A stretch of 47,281 nt of DNA from an uncultured Bacteroides sp. (lineage in GTDB: Bacteria; Bacteroidota; Bacteroidia; Bacteroidales; Bacteroidaceae). Where the stretch lies: NCBI GenBank assembly GCA_900755095.1, contig CAAEFE010000101.1:1-47281 (forward strand). The letters are read 5' to 3'. Made by a program: the position numbers and the translations under genes. The notes under the pieces are model-generated. The model did not search any database. It was given only the letters and a program-made list of their open reading frames with translations, and had not been told where the DNA came from. Shown in pieces: positions 16,121 to 25,438 of this stretch (position 1 is the first letter of the stretch; the number at the start of each line of letters is the position of its first letter).

Positions 16121-17323
16121 ATGAGAAACCTGTTATTGAGTGCTTTTGCACTGGTTTGCCTGCTTCCAATGAACGCACAAACCGTCAACACCCGCATCTA
16201 TCCTGCTGAAAAGCTGGCTAAAGTGAAGGCTAAAGCCGATACTCCTACATACGCCCCGGCTATCAAAACGTTAATGAAAGAGGCCGACAAAGCTATGAAC
16301 CTGACTCCTCCTTCGGTGATGGATAAAAGTATGACAGCCTCCAGCGGAGACAAACACGATTACATGAGTATGGGACCTTACTGGTGGCCCGATCCTTCCA
16401 AACCGGACGGCTTGCCTTATATCCGCAAAGACGGGCTACGCAATCCCGAACTGTCCAAGTTAGACCGTGACCGGTTGGGAAACATGGCAAAAGCCGTTAC
16501 CACACTGGGAATTGCTTACTATTTCTCGGGCAACGAGCAATATGCGAAGAAAGCAACCGACTTTCTGAAAGTATGGTTCCTGGACGCCAAAACAAAAATG
16601 AATCCGAACCTGAATTACGGTCAGACCATTCCCGGCCGCAGAGATGGCCTGGGGCGCGGAACAGGTATGATTGATACTTACTGCTTCGTAGAAATGCTGG
16701 ATGCGCTTACCCTGCTGGATAGTTCGAAAGCCATGACACCTGCCATCAAAAAAGGAATGAAAGAATGGTTCACGCAGTTTGTAGAGTGGATACAGACAAG
16801 CCCTGTCGCCGCCGAAGAAAATGCCGCCAAGAACAATCATGGGCTGGCTTATGACGTGCAACTGACAGCGTACGCCCTGTATATCGGCAACAAAGAATTG
16901 GCAATTCAGATTCTAAAAGAATTCCCGGCAAAGCGTCTGTTTTCTCAAATTGAACCGGACGGCAAACAACCGCTGGAACTGGAACGCACAACTGCTTTCG
17001 GTTATACCCTCTTCAACCTAACGCACATGCTGGATATGTCTTTCATTGGCGCAACGGAAGGTATAGATATCTATAACGCCGCCAGCGAAGACGGACGTTC
17101 CATCACTGCCGCACTGAAATTTACCATTCCCTATATCGGCAAGCCGCAGAGCGAATGGCCTTACCAGCAAATCAAAGAATGGGACAAGAAACAAGATGAA
17201 GCCTGCTGGGTGCTCCGCAAAGCCTCTTTCTTCGACCCGAAAGCCGGATATGAAGCGATCGGTGCCAAATATCGCACCACTTCTGCTTCCAGCCGTCTGA
17301 ATTTAATGTATAGTTTAGAATAA
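16121..17323 (+). CDS. Alginate_lyase-family polysaccharide lyase 2 (PL38-like)
   Basis: This 400-aa paralogue of the preceding gene has a signal peptide (MRNLLLSAFALVCLLPMNAQ). It shares GPYWWPDPSKPDGLPYIRKDG, the MNPNLNYGQ segment, AKNNHGLAYD (Asn238-Asn239-His240), and ELERTTAFGYTLFNL with Tyr295. The pair is clearly diverged (several segments differ), which suggests different cleavage positions or subsites, for instance endo versus exo, rather than redundancy. It lies 21 nt after lyase 1. The products would carry the unsaturated end group that GH88 removes. Confidence 0.86.
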   Translation: MRNLLLSAFALVCLLPMNAQTVNTRIYPAEKLAKVKAKADTPTYAPAIKTLMKEADKAMNLTPPSVMDKSMTASSGDKHDYMSMGPYWWPDPSKPDGLPYIRKDGLRNPELSKLDRDRLGNMAKAVTTLGIAYYFSGNEQYAKKATDFLKVWFLDAKTKMNPNLNYGQTIPGRRDGLGRGTGMIDTYCFVEMLDALTLLDSSKAMTPAIKKGMKEWFTQFVEWIQTSPVAAEENAAKNNHGLAYDVQLTAYALYIGNKELAIQILKEFPAKRLFSQIEPDGKQPLELERTTAFGYTLFNLTHMLDMSFIGATEGIDIYNAASEDGRSITAALKFTIPYIGKPQSEWPYQQIKEWDKKQDEACWVLRKASFFDPKAGYEAIGAKYRTTSASSRLNLMYSLE

Positions 17324-17346
17324 TCCTTTATTTAAATCCTAATATC

Positions 17347-20300
17347 ATGAGGAACAAATCGTTTTATTACCCTTTAATGATAGCAATGTTGCTATTGTTA
17401 TGTACCCCGTTCGTAACGGTTGTCTACGCGCAATCATTTACTGTCACCGGTACAGTCGCCGATAGTCAAGGCGGTGTTCCCGGAGTAAATGTGAAGGTGA
17501 AAGGAAGTACCACCGGTACTATCACCGATATGGACGGCAAATTTACATTGAATGTCCCCTCTTCCAAATCTGTCCTTGTCATCTCCTACATCGGATATAC
17601 GACGCAGGAAATACCCGTCAATAATCAAAAGATACTGAATATCAACTTAAAAGAAGATACGAAAGTGTTGGATGAAGTAGTGGTGGTAGGTTATGGCGTG
17701 CAGAAGAAATCCCACCTGACCGGGTCCGTATCCAAGATGGACGTCAACAACCTGACAGATATTCCCGTGACACAAGTAGACCAACTACTGCAAGGAAAGA
17801 TTGCCGGTGTTAATATCAGAACTCCACTTCCGAGGCCGGAGCTGCTCCGCAAATCCGTGTACGTGGTATGGGTTCTATCAGTGCCGACAGTTCTCCGCTG
17901 ATTGTCATCGACGGTTACCCTGTTCCCGAAGGACTCTCTACACTCGATATGGCGGATATTGCTTCTATCGAAGTATTGAAAGATGCCGCTTCCGCCGCTA
18001 TCTACGGTTCACGTGCAGCGAATGGCGTCATTTTGGTAACGACCAAAGAAGGAAATGCCAGCAAAGCGAAATACAGTGTGAAAGCCTCTACCGGATTAAA
18101 GTGGGCGTATAAACTGCATCCGATCATGAGTTCGAAAGACTATTATAACATGATGGGCTATGAAGCCGCCTTGCAAAACAAATCCATAGCAGCCAACGAC
18201 GAAGCCTTCGGACTTATCAATAATTATACCGACTGGCAACGGGAAGGATTGCAGGACACTCCACAGATTCATCAGGTGCAACTCTCCGTATCGGGCGGCA
18301 AAAAAGACATTACGTATTACATCTCCGGCAACTATGCACAGGAAGACGGTATTATGATTAACAGCAACTACAAACGTCTGAACCTTCGTTCGCGCATCAA
18401 CGCGAAGTTGTCCAAACGGGTAGATCTTAGCCTGAACGTAGCTCCGTCCTACACCAAAACGGAAACACCGTCAACCAACTTCATCGATTTCTACCGTACA
18501 CCGTCTTTCATGCCGGTACGTCATACGGAAGAAACGGCAGCCCTCACAGGAAAAGCCATCGGTTCGTGGGCACGCGGTAGCGATTTCAGTAACATCATGT
18601 ACACACGTGAAGACGGTACGCAAGTGAAAGCCAGTCCGTTCAACACCAGCAACAACAATCCGAAGTCATTGATGGATACCGAAGAACGTTTCAAAGAAGA
18701 CTATAACCTGCAAGCCAATTCCTCTATCAATGTGCAAATCATGAAAGGCTTGACTTTTACCACTTCCAACGGTTTCTACATTAAATACCGTCAGAACAAC
18801 GAATACCGTAACTACGAATCCCGCAAAGACGAAGAGTCGGCTATGGGTACTTACAAAAACCGTCTCTATGTCGACTTGTTGAGTGAAAACACACTGAACT
18901 ACATCGGCAAGAAAGGTAAGCATGATTATGCAGCCTTATTGGGTTACACCGCACAGACTACCTCGGAAACGACAGCCAGCATCGTAGGTCTGGGCTTCCC
19001 TACCGATTATGTGCATACGCTCAATGCGGCCACTTCTTTCGACGTCAGCCAAACGAACACCATTAAGTTCCGTACCGCTATGATGTCTGCCCTTGCACGT
19101 GTCAATTACAGCTATGCTGACAAATATCTTGTTTCCGCCAGTCTGCGTACGGACGGTAGTTCCCTTTTTGCCGACGGTAAACAGTGGGGTTGGTTCCCTT
19201 CCGTATCACTCGGATGGCGTGCTTCGGAAGAAGCCTTCCTGAAAGGCGTAAGCTGGCTGAATATGCTGAAGCTGCGTGCCAGCTTTGGTGTGACGGGTAA
19301 CAATAATATTCCTGCCAACTCTTATTATAATCTGCTTTACGCCAGCAACTATGCGTTGGGTAGCGGCACAGGCGCACTGATCCCCGGACTGGGTAAGACT
19401 ACCTCTACCAAAGGTAACCATGACATCACTTGGGAACAGACGTACGAATACAACGCCGGTATCGACTTCAGCGCACTGGACAACCGTATCAGCCTGACTC
19501 TGGAAGGCTACTATTCCATCACCAAACAATTGCTGTTCAAACAACCGGTCGTTTCTTTCATGGGTTACAGTGATTACTGGAACAATATCGGACGTATCCG
19601 CAACAGTGGTATTGAAATCGAGTTGAACACGCACAACATTCGCACCAAGAACTTCGAATGGACTACTTCGTTCAATCTCTCGTCCAACTTCAACAAGCTG
19701 CTCGAACTGTCCGGCGAAGAGAGACTGATCTCTACCGGCGAACGTAATGAAACATATCTGGCGCAAGTAGGACACCGTGCCATCTCATTCTTCGGTTACA
19801 AAACCGACGGTGTTTATCTTAACCAGGCGGATCTCGACGCTTCCCCACACTTGGCAAGTGCCACACCGGGCAGTCTCAAGATTGTAGACATCAATGATGA
19901 CGGCGTTATCAACGACAAAGACCGTACCGTCATCGGTAACCCCTTCCCGAAAGCAACCTGGGGTATCTCAAATACTTTCAGATGGAAAGGTTTCGATCTT
20001 TATTTCCTCATTCAAGGGGTAAGCGGACTGGATGTATTCAATGGCGACGGCTACTACACCGAATCCAAGAAGTTCAACCGCAATTATGTGAAAGACCGTT
20101 GGATCAGTGCCGAATATCCGGGTGACGGACGTACTCCTACTGTCGGTTCGGCAGGTATTTCATGGGAGTTCACCGACTATATGATTGAAGACGGTTCATT
20201 CGTGGCTCTGCGTGATGTAGTTCTCGGTTATACCTTCGACAAGAAAAAGTTGAAAAAGGCAGGACTCAATTCACTCCGCCTTTATGCTTCCGGTCAGAAC

Positions 20301-20453
20301 CTGCTCTACTTCTGGGGAAAAAGCTACCGGGGAATCAATCCCGAAGCCCGTGTTACTACAGGCTCCTACTCTTCCCCATTGGTCAACGGATACCAGCGTG
20401 GAGGATTCCCGATACAGTCTACCGTCAATATCGGATTTGAACTTAACTTCTAA
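17347..20453 (+). pseudogene. SusC-like TonB-dependent outer-membrane transporter, frameshifted
   Basis: This gene should encode a starch-utilization-type TonB-dependent transporter: signal peptide ending YAQ, carboxypeptidase-like regulatory domain (about 30-105), TonB box near EVVVVGYG, plug and a 22-strand barrel ending in GFELNF. The frame breaks after codon 157 (17815-17817). Frame 1 runs on as nonsense to a stop at 17901, while the plug continues in the next frame (TSEAGAAPQIRVRGMGSISA). Restoring one base at 17817/17818 (ATCAGA to ATCCAGA) gives exactly 1036 codons ending at 20453. A single deleted C is therefore the simplest explanation. The rest of the gene is intact, so this is a recent mutation or an assembly/base-calling error. 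SusD follows 20 nt later. Confidence 0.93.
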
Positions 20454-20473
20454 TCACCTTAAAACGTACAGTA

Positions 20474-21964
20474 ATGAAACTAAAACATATATTTACCGCC
20501 AGTCTGTCCGCTTGTGTATTGGGTCTTTCTTCCTGCGACCTCAACATTACACCGGACTCCTATATCCCCGACGGTTCATTCTACAAGAATGAAGCCGAAA
20601 TGAATACTGCCGTCATCGGTTGCTACGGAGGAATGCAGGCTCCATTGAATATCGAATGGACATTGACCGAACTGCGTGCCGACAATACGCGTATGAACAG
20701 CAACAGTTCGACCAACGATGCGTTCCTGCAACAACAGGCGCTGGACCTCGGTACCATGGATGCCAGCAATGCCAACATACGTACTTACTGGGAAGCTACT
20801 TACAGCAATATCAACAGTTGCAATAACGTATTGGCTCCCGAGAATCTGGCTGTCGTAGCCAACGAGAAGAAACGGGCACAATTTGAAGGAGAAGTACGTT
20901 TCATCCGTGCATACCATTACTTCAACCTCGTACGTCTTTTCGGCCCTACCTTCATTGTTACGGAGGAATTGAGCGTGGCTGAAGCCATGAAAAAAGATCG
21001 TAGCAGCGTGGAAGCGACTTACAAGCAGATTATCGACGACCTTCAAAGATCCGTTGACAACTTGGAAGGAATTACATACGACATAGCAGACTTGGGACGG
21101 GTGACGCAGGCAGCGGCTCAATCCCTGCTGGCCAAAGTTTACCTGACTCTTGGGAAATATACGGAAGCCAAGAGCTTACTCAAAGCTGTGGTGGATGTAA
21201 AAGGAGATCAGTTGACGGTTAGTTATTCCGATGTATTCGATATTTCCAAAGAAATGAACGATGAGATTATCTTTGCCATCCGCTATAAATCCGGTAGTCT
21301 GGGTATCGGCTCGCCTTTTGCCAATACTTTTGCTCCTACCAAGAGCGGCGCCAATGTAGTGACGGGTGACGGTGACGGACGTAACTATCCGACAACAGAA
21401 GTTCTCGGAATTTATCCGGAAGGTGATTTGCGTAAGGATGCCAGCGTGACCGACCATTATATCGATCCGAGCAAGAAAGACCCGGTGGTCATTTCAGATC
21501 AATCGGCTTATATCAAGAAGTTCGTTTCTCCCGTGAGCGTACGTTATGATGGAGAAAACGACTGGCCTGTCATTCGTCATGCCGACGTGCTGCTTATGTA
21601 TGCCGAAGTGTTGAACGAAACAGATGGCCCCGCCACCGGACTTCCTTATCTCAACGAAGTGCGCCGCCGTGCCGGACTGGCTGCCATAGCTGCTTCTGAA
21701 GTGCCTGTGAGATATGCTTTCCGCGAAAAACTGGAAAAAGAACGCCGTCTGGAACTGGCATTCGAAAACCAACGTTGGTTCGACCTCTTGCGTTGGGGCA
21801 AAGCAGTGGAAGTAGTCAACAAGCAAATCACCGAAACGGAAGGTTTCTATGACAAATATGCTTTCACCGTGAATAAGATTGCCGACTGGCAACTACTGCT
21901 TCCTATCCCGCAAAGCGTGATAGACAATAATCCGAGCGTAGTTACCCAGAACCCCAATTACTAA
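20474..21964 (+). CDS. SusD/RagB-family outer-membrane glycan-binding lipoprotein
   Basis: This 496-aa lipoprotein (lipobox GLSSC, lipid Cys21) is exposed on the cell surface and acts as the lid on SusC. It has the N-terminal SusD-like region (ITPDSYIPDGSFYKNEAEM), TPR helices (EGEVRFIRAYHYFNLVRLFG is the classic signature) and the C-terminal RagB region (RHADVLLMYAEVLNE, KERRLELAFENQRWFDLLRW, LLLPIPQSVI). It is intact even though its SusC partner is frameshifted here, which argues that the locus was functional until very recently. Confidence 0.96.
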   Translation: MKLKHIFTASLSACVLGLSSCDLNITPDSYIPDGSFYKNEAEMNTAVIGCYGGMQAPLNIEWTLTELRADNTRMNSNSSTNDAFLQQQALDLGTMDASNANIRTYWEATYSNINSCNNVLAPENLAVVANEKKRAQFEGEVRFIRAYHYFNLVRLFGPTFIVTEELSVAEAMKKDRSSVEATYKQIIDDLQRSVDNLEGITYDIADLGRVTQAAAQSLLAKVYLTLGKYTEAKSLLKAVVDVKGDQLTVSYSDVFDISKEMNDEIIFAIRYKSGSLGIGSPFANTFAPTKSGANVVTGDGDGRNYPTTEVLGIYPEGDLRKDASVTDHYIDPSKKDPVVISDQSAYIKKFVSPVSVRYDGENDWPVIRHADVLLMYAEVLNETDGPATGLPYLNEVRRRAGLAAIAASEVPVRYAFREKLEKERRLELAFENQRWFDLLRWGKAVEVVNKQITETEGFYDKYAFTVNKIADWQLLLPIPQSVIDNNPSVVTQNPNY

Positions 21965-21983
21965 CCTTTAAAACGAAAACAGC

Positions 21984-23528
21984 ATGAAAAATAAACTTCA
22001 TTACTTCATCCTCCTTTTCGTACTTGCGGCACTGACGGGCTGCAACGAAAAGTTGAGTATTGAAACTGAAATACAAGGTGCACCGGAAATCAGTGAGTTT
22101 ACCCCAACCAGCGGAAAAGCCGGTACGGAGATTACGGTGAAAGGTAGTAATCTGCGCGATATCGTTTCTGCAACCATCGGTGGTGTAGAAAGCCAGATAC
22201 TTTATAAACTGTCACAACAGGAAATCGTGATTGTTGTGCCACGTGAAGGAACAAAAAGCGGAAAAATCGTGCTTGCCACTTCCCGCAAGGACGATGCCGG
22301 CGAAAGCACCCGCGCAGAAAGTGCGCAATCATTCTCCGTCACCTATCCTACTCCACGTGTGACTGACTTCCCGAAAGGTGGAAGAGTAGGAAACAACGTC
22401 GAGATTTTGGGAGCTGACCTGGACATTATCTCAAAGGTCTTTATGGGCGACGAAGAGGGAGAGATCATTTATCAGAGTGAAAAAGAGATTGCGGTAAAAG
22501 TGCCGTTTATTATTGATGACGAGGCAACTGTATCATTAAAGTACGCCAACCAAACAGGAGGCGAATCTGAAATCAAAGGAGAGTCCGGTGACTTTATAGT
22601 AGAGAAAGATGAACCGGAAATAGAGAAGATAGATCAGGAAAGTCTAATGGAAAGAAGCCTGCTCACATTGGGCGGCAAAAACCTCAATCTGATTGAGTAT
22701 ATCTATTTCGGAGAAGAAAAGTATGCACCGGTCAGCCAGAATGGAAGTACCATTGTTTTCAGAGTACCCACTTTGCCGGAGACACGCACTGTGAAGATTA
22801 AAGTGACCTATTATAGAGAAACGAAGGAAATTATCTTATCCGACGCTTGCGAGGTGATTCGCATGAAGAACTTGTTCAGTGCCAATCAGGCAATAGGAAC
22901 ACGTAACAGCAAGTATGGTTATGGTAGTATGCTCAACGGTAATTCTGCGGACGGCAATCCGATATGCACTCCTTGCGTACTGAAAGAGGAAGAGAATTTT
23001 GATAAGATAGACTTCGCCGGATATGTGAACAGCGGACTCGACTTTGCACTCAATTCACCGGATGCGATACTTAATCCTGATCCTGCCAACACCAAAAACA
23101 ACTTGAAGAATTACTGGTGCGGAACAGCGGCTGTGCCTAATGCGGAAAACTTCACGATATTTGCTCCTTTCACGGCAGTACAAACAAGATTCTTTGTTTT
23201 GAATCCTACCACTCATGCCGCGCTTATCGAACAAATCAGAGCAGGCAGAGATCAACTGGAAATCACTCCGTCACTCTTTACCAGTCTGAATATAACCAAG
23301 AGTTCTGCACGTACGCGCAAATCGACAGAAGCAGCAGGTACTGTAAGCGAACAGATATTTGATAAAGGCAGTGTAGTCGTATTCTACAATAACCACAAGG
23401 ATAAATATGGTATTCTTGATATTCTGGATGTATTCGTAGATTACAGTCAGACCAACAACATCAATAACGGCGACAAGAATAATCAAGGTATCGCCTACAT
23501 TACATTCGATGTTTACTATCAACGCTAA
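21984..23528 (+). CDS. Surface lipoprotein with IPT/TIG domains (SusE position, A)
   Basis: This 514-aa lipoprotein (lipobox LTGC, Cys20) follows SusD. Three IPT/TIG immunoglobulin-like domains are visible: about 35-110 (PEISEFTPTSGKAGTEITVKG), about 115-195 (PRVTDFPKGGRVGNNVEILG) and about 200-285 (LLTLGGKNLNLIEYIYFGE). The remaining C-terminal region (about 290-514) ends in a beta-strand pattern, VVFYNNHKDKYGILDILDV then ITFDVYYQR. Proteins in this position are surface glycan-binding proteins that help capture polysaccharide for SusCD. The ligand is presumably the lyase substrate. The C-terminal module is also found in the next gene. Confidence 0.82.
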   Translation: MKNKLHYFILLFVLAALTGCNEKLSIETEIQGAPEISEFTPTSGKAGTEITVKGSNLRDIVSATIGGVESQILYKLSQQEIVIVVPREGTKSGKIVLATSRKDDAGESTRAESAQSFSVTYPTPRVTDFPKGGRVGNNVEILGADLDIISKVFMGDEEGEIIYQSEKEIAVKVPFIIDDEATVSLKYANQTGGESEIKGESGDFIVEKDEPEIEKIDQESLMERSLLTLGGKNLNLIEYIYFGEEKYAPVSQNGSTIVFRVPTLPETRTVKIKVTYYRETKEIILSDACEVIRMKNLFSANQAIGTRNSKYGYGSMLNGNSADGNPICTPCVLKEEENFDKIDFAGYVNSGLDFALNSPDAILNPDPANTKNNLKNYWCGTAAVPNAENFTIFAPFTAVQTRFFVLNPTTHAALIEQIRAGRDQLEITPSLFTSLNITKSSARTRKSTEAAGTVSEQIFDKGSVVVFYNNHKDKYGILDILDVFVDYSQTNNINNGDKNNQGIAYITFDVYYQR

Positions 23529-23540
23529 AAAAGAAAGAAC

Positions 23541-25007
23541 ATGAAAAAAAGAAATTATACATTAACCACCGCATTGACGGCAGCCTTGTGCTGCCTGATA
23601 TGCCTGCTGAACGGATGCACCCGCGATAATGATATTGATATTCCGCAAACGTCTGTCAACACCATGGGGGCAACAACCGTGCAACCGGGAGAAACCATCA
23701 CTCTGACGGGTGACAATATGCATCTCATATCTAAAGTTTACTTTGGTGATGTTACTACGTTAGATATCAAAACACCGCAGGCAGATCGTGACCATCAATC
23801 ACTCACGGTTTACGTACCTACGGAAGTGTTCGAAGAGACAAAAGCTGTTTCCCTTGCTGTACTTTACAACTCCGTTCATCGTCTCGTTGTGTGTGAGGAA
23901 CTGACTGTTTACATTGCTCCTGTCATCCCGACTACTTCTACCACCTTATCGGGTGAAGTGAAACCGGGGGATATCATCACGATTGCGGGAACGAACCTGA
24001 ATATCATCAAGGCTATTCAAGCCAATGGAGAGTCTGTTACGATTGACAATAAGAAGGCTACCGAAATCACTTTCAAAGCACCGGAAGTAGATGCCGATAC
24101 CGAATTTACGATCACGCTTGTGTATGATAATTCGCTTGGAAACGATCAGAAATTGATAGTGCCGGGCAAATTTACGGTGAAAGAAGTTGTTCCCGGTGGT
24201 AGTGTGGCAAGTGACAGCCGGGAAGTGGAAACGGGGAAAGATGTCACGATTGAAGGGACTAATCTGAATGTAGTCAGCGCGGTTCGCCTGACAAAAGCAG
24301 GAGGCGTCTCGTCCGACATAGTCATAACCAATCCCGGAGCAACAGGTTTTACCTTCAAAGCACCGGAAGTGGATGCCGACACCGAATTTACAGTGACTCT
24401 GATTTATGGTAAAAGCGATAAAGAGACAGCCTCTATTGGTACGGTGAAAGTGAAGAAAGCCACGGTAGTACTTACTTATCTTTATTGGGAGAATATAACA
24501 TTAGGAGCTCCGGCCACTGAATGTGCTCTTTTCGACGCTTCTGCAGGACGCACAATCACACCTTGCGACTTGTTTGATAATCAAGCAAATGTAGACTTTG
24601 CCATGGATGCTACTAGCAGCGCAGCAGCACGCCTGCTCAATCCGGCCAACATCAACGATAATTTCATGAAGGCACAAATATGTGGTGATTCACCCCTATC
24701 CAGTGATGGCAAGGATTATTCCACTGTACGCACTTCGCTGAAAACTCAATTCAAGTTACTGAATTCAGGCAACGAAACTGAAAACACGTTGATTCAGAAA
24801 GTATTGAATGGCGAAATTACAGATATAAAGGAAGATATTGGCAGCCTCAATCCTTCAACGAACACTCCTACTGTAACCGAAAATGATGTTCTTGTCTTTA
24901 AAAACACGAACAAAAATAAAATGGGTATTATAAGGATAAAGAGTGTTACTCTTGGAGAAAAGAAGGAGCTTAATACTATCACAATGGATGTGTATTACGA
25001 GAAATAA
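23541..25007 (+). CDS. Surface lipoprotein with IPT/TIG repeats (SusF position, B)
   Basis: This 488-aa lipoprotein (lipobox LLNGC, Cys26) begins 12 nt after its paralogue. It holds three IPT-like domains. Two are near-duplicates, with TFKAPEVDADTEFT repeated at about residues 178 and 272, 94 residues (282 bp) apart. The C-terminal module (about 315-488) ends VLVFKNTNKNKMGIIRIKSV and TITMDVYYEK, matching the end of the previous protein. It is likely a second surface glycan-binding protein of the PUL. It is the last gene of the locus; a strong terminator follows at 25091. Confidence 0.8.
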   Translation: MKKRNYTLTTALTAALCCLICLLNGCTRDNDIDIPQTSVNTMGATTVQPGETITLTGDNMHLISKVYFGDVTTLDIKTPQADRDHQSLTVYVPTEVFEETKAVSLAVLYNSVHRLVVCEELTVYIAPVIPTTSTTLSGEVKPGDIITIAGTNLNIIKAIQANGESVTIDNKKATEITFKAPEVDADTEFTITLVYDNSLGNDQKLIVPGKFTVKEVVPGGSVASDSREVETGKDVTIEGTNLNVVSAVRLTKAGGVSSDIVITNPGATGFTFKAPEVDADTEFTVTLIYGKSDKETASIGTVKVKKATVVLTYLYWENITLGAPATECALFDASAGRTITPCDLFDNQANVDFAMDATSSAAARLLNPANINDNFMKAQICGDSPLSSDGKDYSTVRTSLKTQFKLLNSGNETENTLIQKVLNGEITDIKEDIGSLNPSTNTPTVTENDVLVFKNTNKNKMGIIRIKSVTLGEKKELNTITMDVYYEK

Positions 25008-25090
25008 ACTCCCAAAGACTTGACTTTCGCTTTTGAATGTCGTATCTTTACAGAGTTAATGATAAAGTAGTTTCAATTAAACTACACGCA

Positions 25091-25124
25091 AAGGAGGGAA
25101 TCGCAATTCCCTCCTTTCTTTTTA
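25091..25124 (+). terminator. Rho-independent terminator of the PUL
   Basis: AAGGAGGGAAT (25091-25101) pairs perfectly with ATTCCCTCCTT (25106-25116) around a CGCA loop and is followed by TTTCTTTTT. It lies 84 nt after the last PUL gene. Confidence 0.92.
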
Positions 25125-25370
25125 TCCATCCGGGGAAAACCTCTCCCCGCCCCGACTTTTCCTTTCGCTTTGCCCGGTGGTTATGGTTCTTCAGCCGGAG
25201 GATCAGCAATGTTCACCTTGCTTCTTACCGAAATGAAGTATATATCCGCCTCAAACAGACGTTCTGTTTGCCTGAAACAGAGCCTTTGTTCCGATAAAAT
25301 AGAGCTTCTGTTGAAACGAAACATAATGTCTGTTTTCCAACTGTCCCCGCTAAGTTAATAATCAATAAAG

Positions 25371-25401
25371 TTGCTCTTGACAAAAAATAGCTTTATCTTT
25401 G
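25371..25401 (+). promoter_or_regulatory. Promoter of the Gfo/Idh/MocA gene
   Basis: TATCTTTG at 25394-25401 is a perfect -7 box. A TTGC at 25371-25374, 19 bp upstream, can serve as the -33 element. The predicted leader before the ATG at 25439 is about 31 nt. Confidence 0.65.
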
Positions 25402-25438
25402 GGGTTTGTTAGAACAGACACAATAGGTATATTATATT

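Larger units (their letters stand above)
25008..25438. other. Gene-free gap after the PUL
   Basis: This 431-bp gap contains the PUL terminator, a GC-richer stretch (25125-25240) in which I recognise nothing, a degenerate repeated segment (25261-25345) and a promoter before the oxidoreductase gene. An open frame at 25037-25297 crosses the terminator hairpin and is not credible as a gene. Confidence 0.7.

Noticed and set aside
17809..17901. Programmed frameshift in susC
   Set aside because: No slippery heptamer, stimulatory hairpin or alternative domain boundary is apparent; one missing C explains the frame change fully.
25037..25297. 86-codon open frame after the PUL
   Set aside because: It runs through the Rho-independent terminator hairpin and its T-run and has no family resemblance.
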